Assembly: GCA_964420285.1 (NCBI GenBank)
Contig: CAYQTE010000069.1
Location: forward strand, 1 to 25,013
DNA from: CAYQTE01 sp964420285
Lineage (GTDB): Bacteria > Planctomycetota > Phycisphaerae > Tepidisphaerales > Tepidisphaeraceae
Direction: 5' to 3'
DNA: 25,013 nucleotides
Part shown: in pieces, positions 23,641 to 25,013 of the stretch
How the letters are laid out: the number at the start of each line of letters is the position of its first letter
How positions within the stretch are numbered: position 1 is the first letter of the stretch
The notes under the pieces: generated by a model
Seen by the model: only the letters and a program-made list of their open reading frames with translations
Database searches by the model: none
Told to the model about the DNA's origin: nothing
Translations under genes and position numbers: made by a program

Positions 23641-23797
23641 GCAAAATTCCGCCCAGTCCGCAAAAAAAAGTGAAGTATTGTCGCGCGCGCAGCCGACAGG
23701 CGGTTTTGAGCCGGTTTGCGGGGCCTATTCCGTCAAATATCAACAAGGAATGTGGACAACCTGTGTGAAACCTGATGCGAATTCGCAGCAGGATTCT

Positions 23798-24463
23798 CTA
23801 GCCGACGACAGTTCCGACCGCTTCGCCATGCCCCCGCCGCCGGCGATATCCCACCCACGCCAGCGCCGCCCCGGCGATCAGAAAACTCCCCAACATCGTG
23901 ATGGCAAAGATGTTGGGCGCTTCCCCGTCCAGCGGCGATACCAGCATCGATAACACGGACCAAGCGATTAGACGTCCGCCCGATGTGGCGACTCCCGCCA
24001 GAAAAAATTCTTCGTGCAGATACCCCAGCAGCGCCGGCCCGATCGTCCACACGCCGGCCGCCGCGACCACCAGCATCCGTCCGCGCCGGCCGGGCATTGC
24101 GTTCTGCCACACGAACAGCGTTGCCAGCCAGATCGCCAGAACCGCATACGCCGCCGCAAGATGCCGCATACTGACGCCCGCCAGGAATCCCGCGATCTCC
24201 AGAAATGGCGCTGTGCTCAACGCGATCAGAACCGCTCGCCGGCCGTTCGACAACAGCAGCGGGCAGAACACGGCCAACGATATCGCATCCACAACCAGTA
24301 GCTGCCAAGCGGCCGTCGATTCCAACGGCTTGGGCGCGCCCGGCCAGAGGTTCCACCGGCTGGCCGACAGAAACAGGCTCAGCGAATTGATCCCCACCCA
24401 CAGAAGCAGTGCCAACGGTTCGGCCGCTGCCTGTGTACGCGGCCGGATCGCGGTGTTGGCCAT
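23798..24463 (-). CDS. Polytopic membrane protein, unknown function
   Basis: This 221-residue protein has about six hydrophobic segments, for example LALLLWVGINSLSLFL near the start, then LLVVDAISLAVFCPLLL, YAVLAIWLATLFVW and a last one, ITMLGSFLIAGAALAWVGY. It has a basic C-terminal end. Start choice: the ATG at 24463 (GGAAA upstream); a GTG at 24472 would add three residues. It follows a beta-rich gene by about 34 bp, so the two are probably cotranscribed. No family recognised. Confidence 0.7.
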   Translation of the reverse strand: MANTAIRPRTQAAAEPLALLLWVGINSLSLFLSASRWNLWPGAPKPLESTAAWQLLVVDAISLAVFCPLLLSNGRRAVLIALSTAPFLEIAGFLAGVSMRHLAAAYAVLAIWLATLFVWQNAMPGRRGRMLVVAAAGVWTIGPALLGYLHEEFFLAGVATSGGRLIAWSVLSMLVSPLDGEAPNIFAITMLGSFLIAGAALAWVGYRRRRGHGEAVGTVVG

Positions 24464-24497
24464 CGTTTCCACGAGAAGCCCGAAAAAGAGAAACCCG

Positions 24498-24953
24498 CTA
24501 CACCGCCGCCCCGGCCGCCGCGACGGCCCCGGCGGCGGGCGCCTCGATCCACCGGAATTCCACCCCCGGCATGACCATCGCGTTCACCATAACTCCCACC
24601 GCCAGCGGCCCGTTGGTCAGATCGATGGCTTCATCGCTTTGCGGCATCTGCAGAGTGATGGGCACGCCCGCCTGAACCACGATCTCGCTGTCGCTGACGT
24701 ATTTCACACGACCCTGCACTGTCCGCGGCGTGCCGAAGATCGGCGCGATGAAATTCCCCCCGGCCGGTATCGTCCAAATCTGCCGCGCCACGCCGCGGAT
24801 CAGCCCATTCACCGGCACGCGCATCGGCCCGCCGTAACGCCCGCTGGTCGCAAGCTGCAACTGGTATCGGAACCCGCCGGGCGCAAACACAACATGCCCA
24901 TCCGCGGCCTCCAGCACACAACCACGAGCGGGAAATTCATTGGTCAACGGCAT
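24498..24953 (-). CDS. Beta-rich protein of unknown function
   Basis: This 151-residue protein starts MPLTNEFPARGCVLEAADGH. It has strand-like segments (VKYVSDSEIVVQAGVPITL, AVGVMVNAMVMPGVEFRWI), a NFIAPIFGTPRTVQGRV motif and an Ala-rich end. No signal peptide or membrane helix is visible. AGGAG lies five bases before the ATG. It is the first gene seen of a short - strand operon with the membrane protein downstream; the region to its right (24954-25013) holds only the ribosome site. Function unknown. Confidence 0.7.
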   Translation of the reverse strand: MPLTNEFPARGCVLEAADGHVVFAPGGFRYQLQLATSGRYGGPMRVPVNGLIRGVARQIWTIPAGGNFIAPIFGTPRTVQGRVKYVSDSEIVVQAGVPITLQMPQSDEAIDLTNGPLAVGVMVNAMVMPGVEFRWIEAPAAGAVAAAGAAV

Positions 24954-25013
24954 GACACTCCTGAATAAACCGATGGCAATCTATCCGCAATCGCCCCGAT
25001 CGGCCAGTATCGC

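Noticed and set aside
23662..23700. Possible terminator (TGTCG/CGACA stem followed by a T8 tract on the - strand)
   Set aside because: The stem is only 5 bp and the T tract begins about nine bases after it, so it does not fit an intrinsic terminator well.
23751..23759. DnaA-box-like TGTGGACAA
   Set aside because: A single copy with one mismatch and no dnaA, dnaN or AT-rich element nearby; not evidence for an origin.

Overview
The window is GC-rich bacterial chromosomal DNA. It looks like a planctomycete or a close relative, possibly Phycisphaerae. The reasons are the mixture of an mraZ-rsmH-LysM-ftsL-ftsI division/wall cluster, large GT-C membrane glycosyltransferases, a TPR protein, a small lipoprotein, and a dispersed GC-rich element whose translation reads HPNPLPEYRARG. 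The assignment is inference from gene content; there is no rRNA or other marker in the window.

Left part (1-8850, all + strand): a tailed-phage-type structural cassette. After a GTCACCCT tandem repeat come a probable head-decoration protein, a lambda-gpE-like major capsid protein, two or three head-tail joining size proteins, a tail-tube-like protein and a candidate G/GT tail-assembly chaperone pair with a CCCTTTT slippery site. A small disordered protein then sits where a long tape measure would be expected. Next are beta-rich proteins and two very cysteine-rich proteins in a tightly coupled ATGA-overlapping operon. No integrase, lysis gene, portal or terminase lies inside the window (portal and terminase could lie to the left). 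Two families of palindromic elements are inserted between these genes.

Middle (8947-16808): two polytopic GT-C-type glycosyltransferases and a dolichyl-phosphate-mannose-synthase-like GT2 enzyme form a probable envelope glycosylation operon. A kinase-fold protein faces it tail to tail. Beyond that, a small lipoprotein, a HEAT/TPR-like protein and a membrane protein with a low-complexity C-terminal half are read rightward.

Right part (16814-25013, all - strand): two membrane/beta proteins of unknown function come first in transcription order. Then mraZ has its own sigma70-like promoter, followed by a 909-bp gene-free stretch dense in hairpins. After it come rsmH, a LysM protein, an FtsL-like protein and FtsI. 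The expected mur genes do not follow ftsI; instead there is an overlapping pair of small PD-(D/E)XK-like proteins.

The most unusual items are: the hairpin-rich stretch between mraZ and rsmH, with a good promoter pointing into it from the opposite strand; a 71-bp dispersed repeat that supplies the start codon region of rsmH; the candidate frameshift chaperone; the nuclease-like pair behind ftsI; and the phage cassette with Cys-rich proteins and no visible tape measure.
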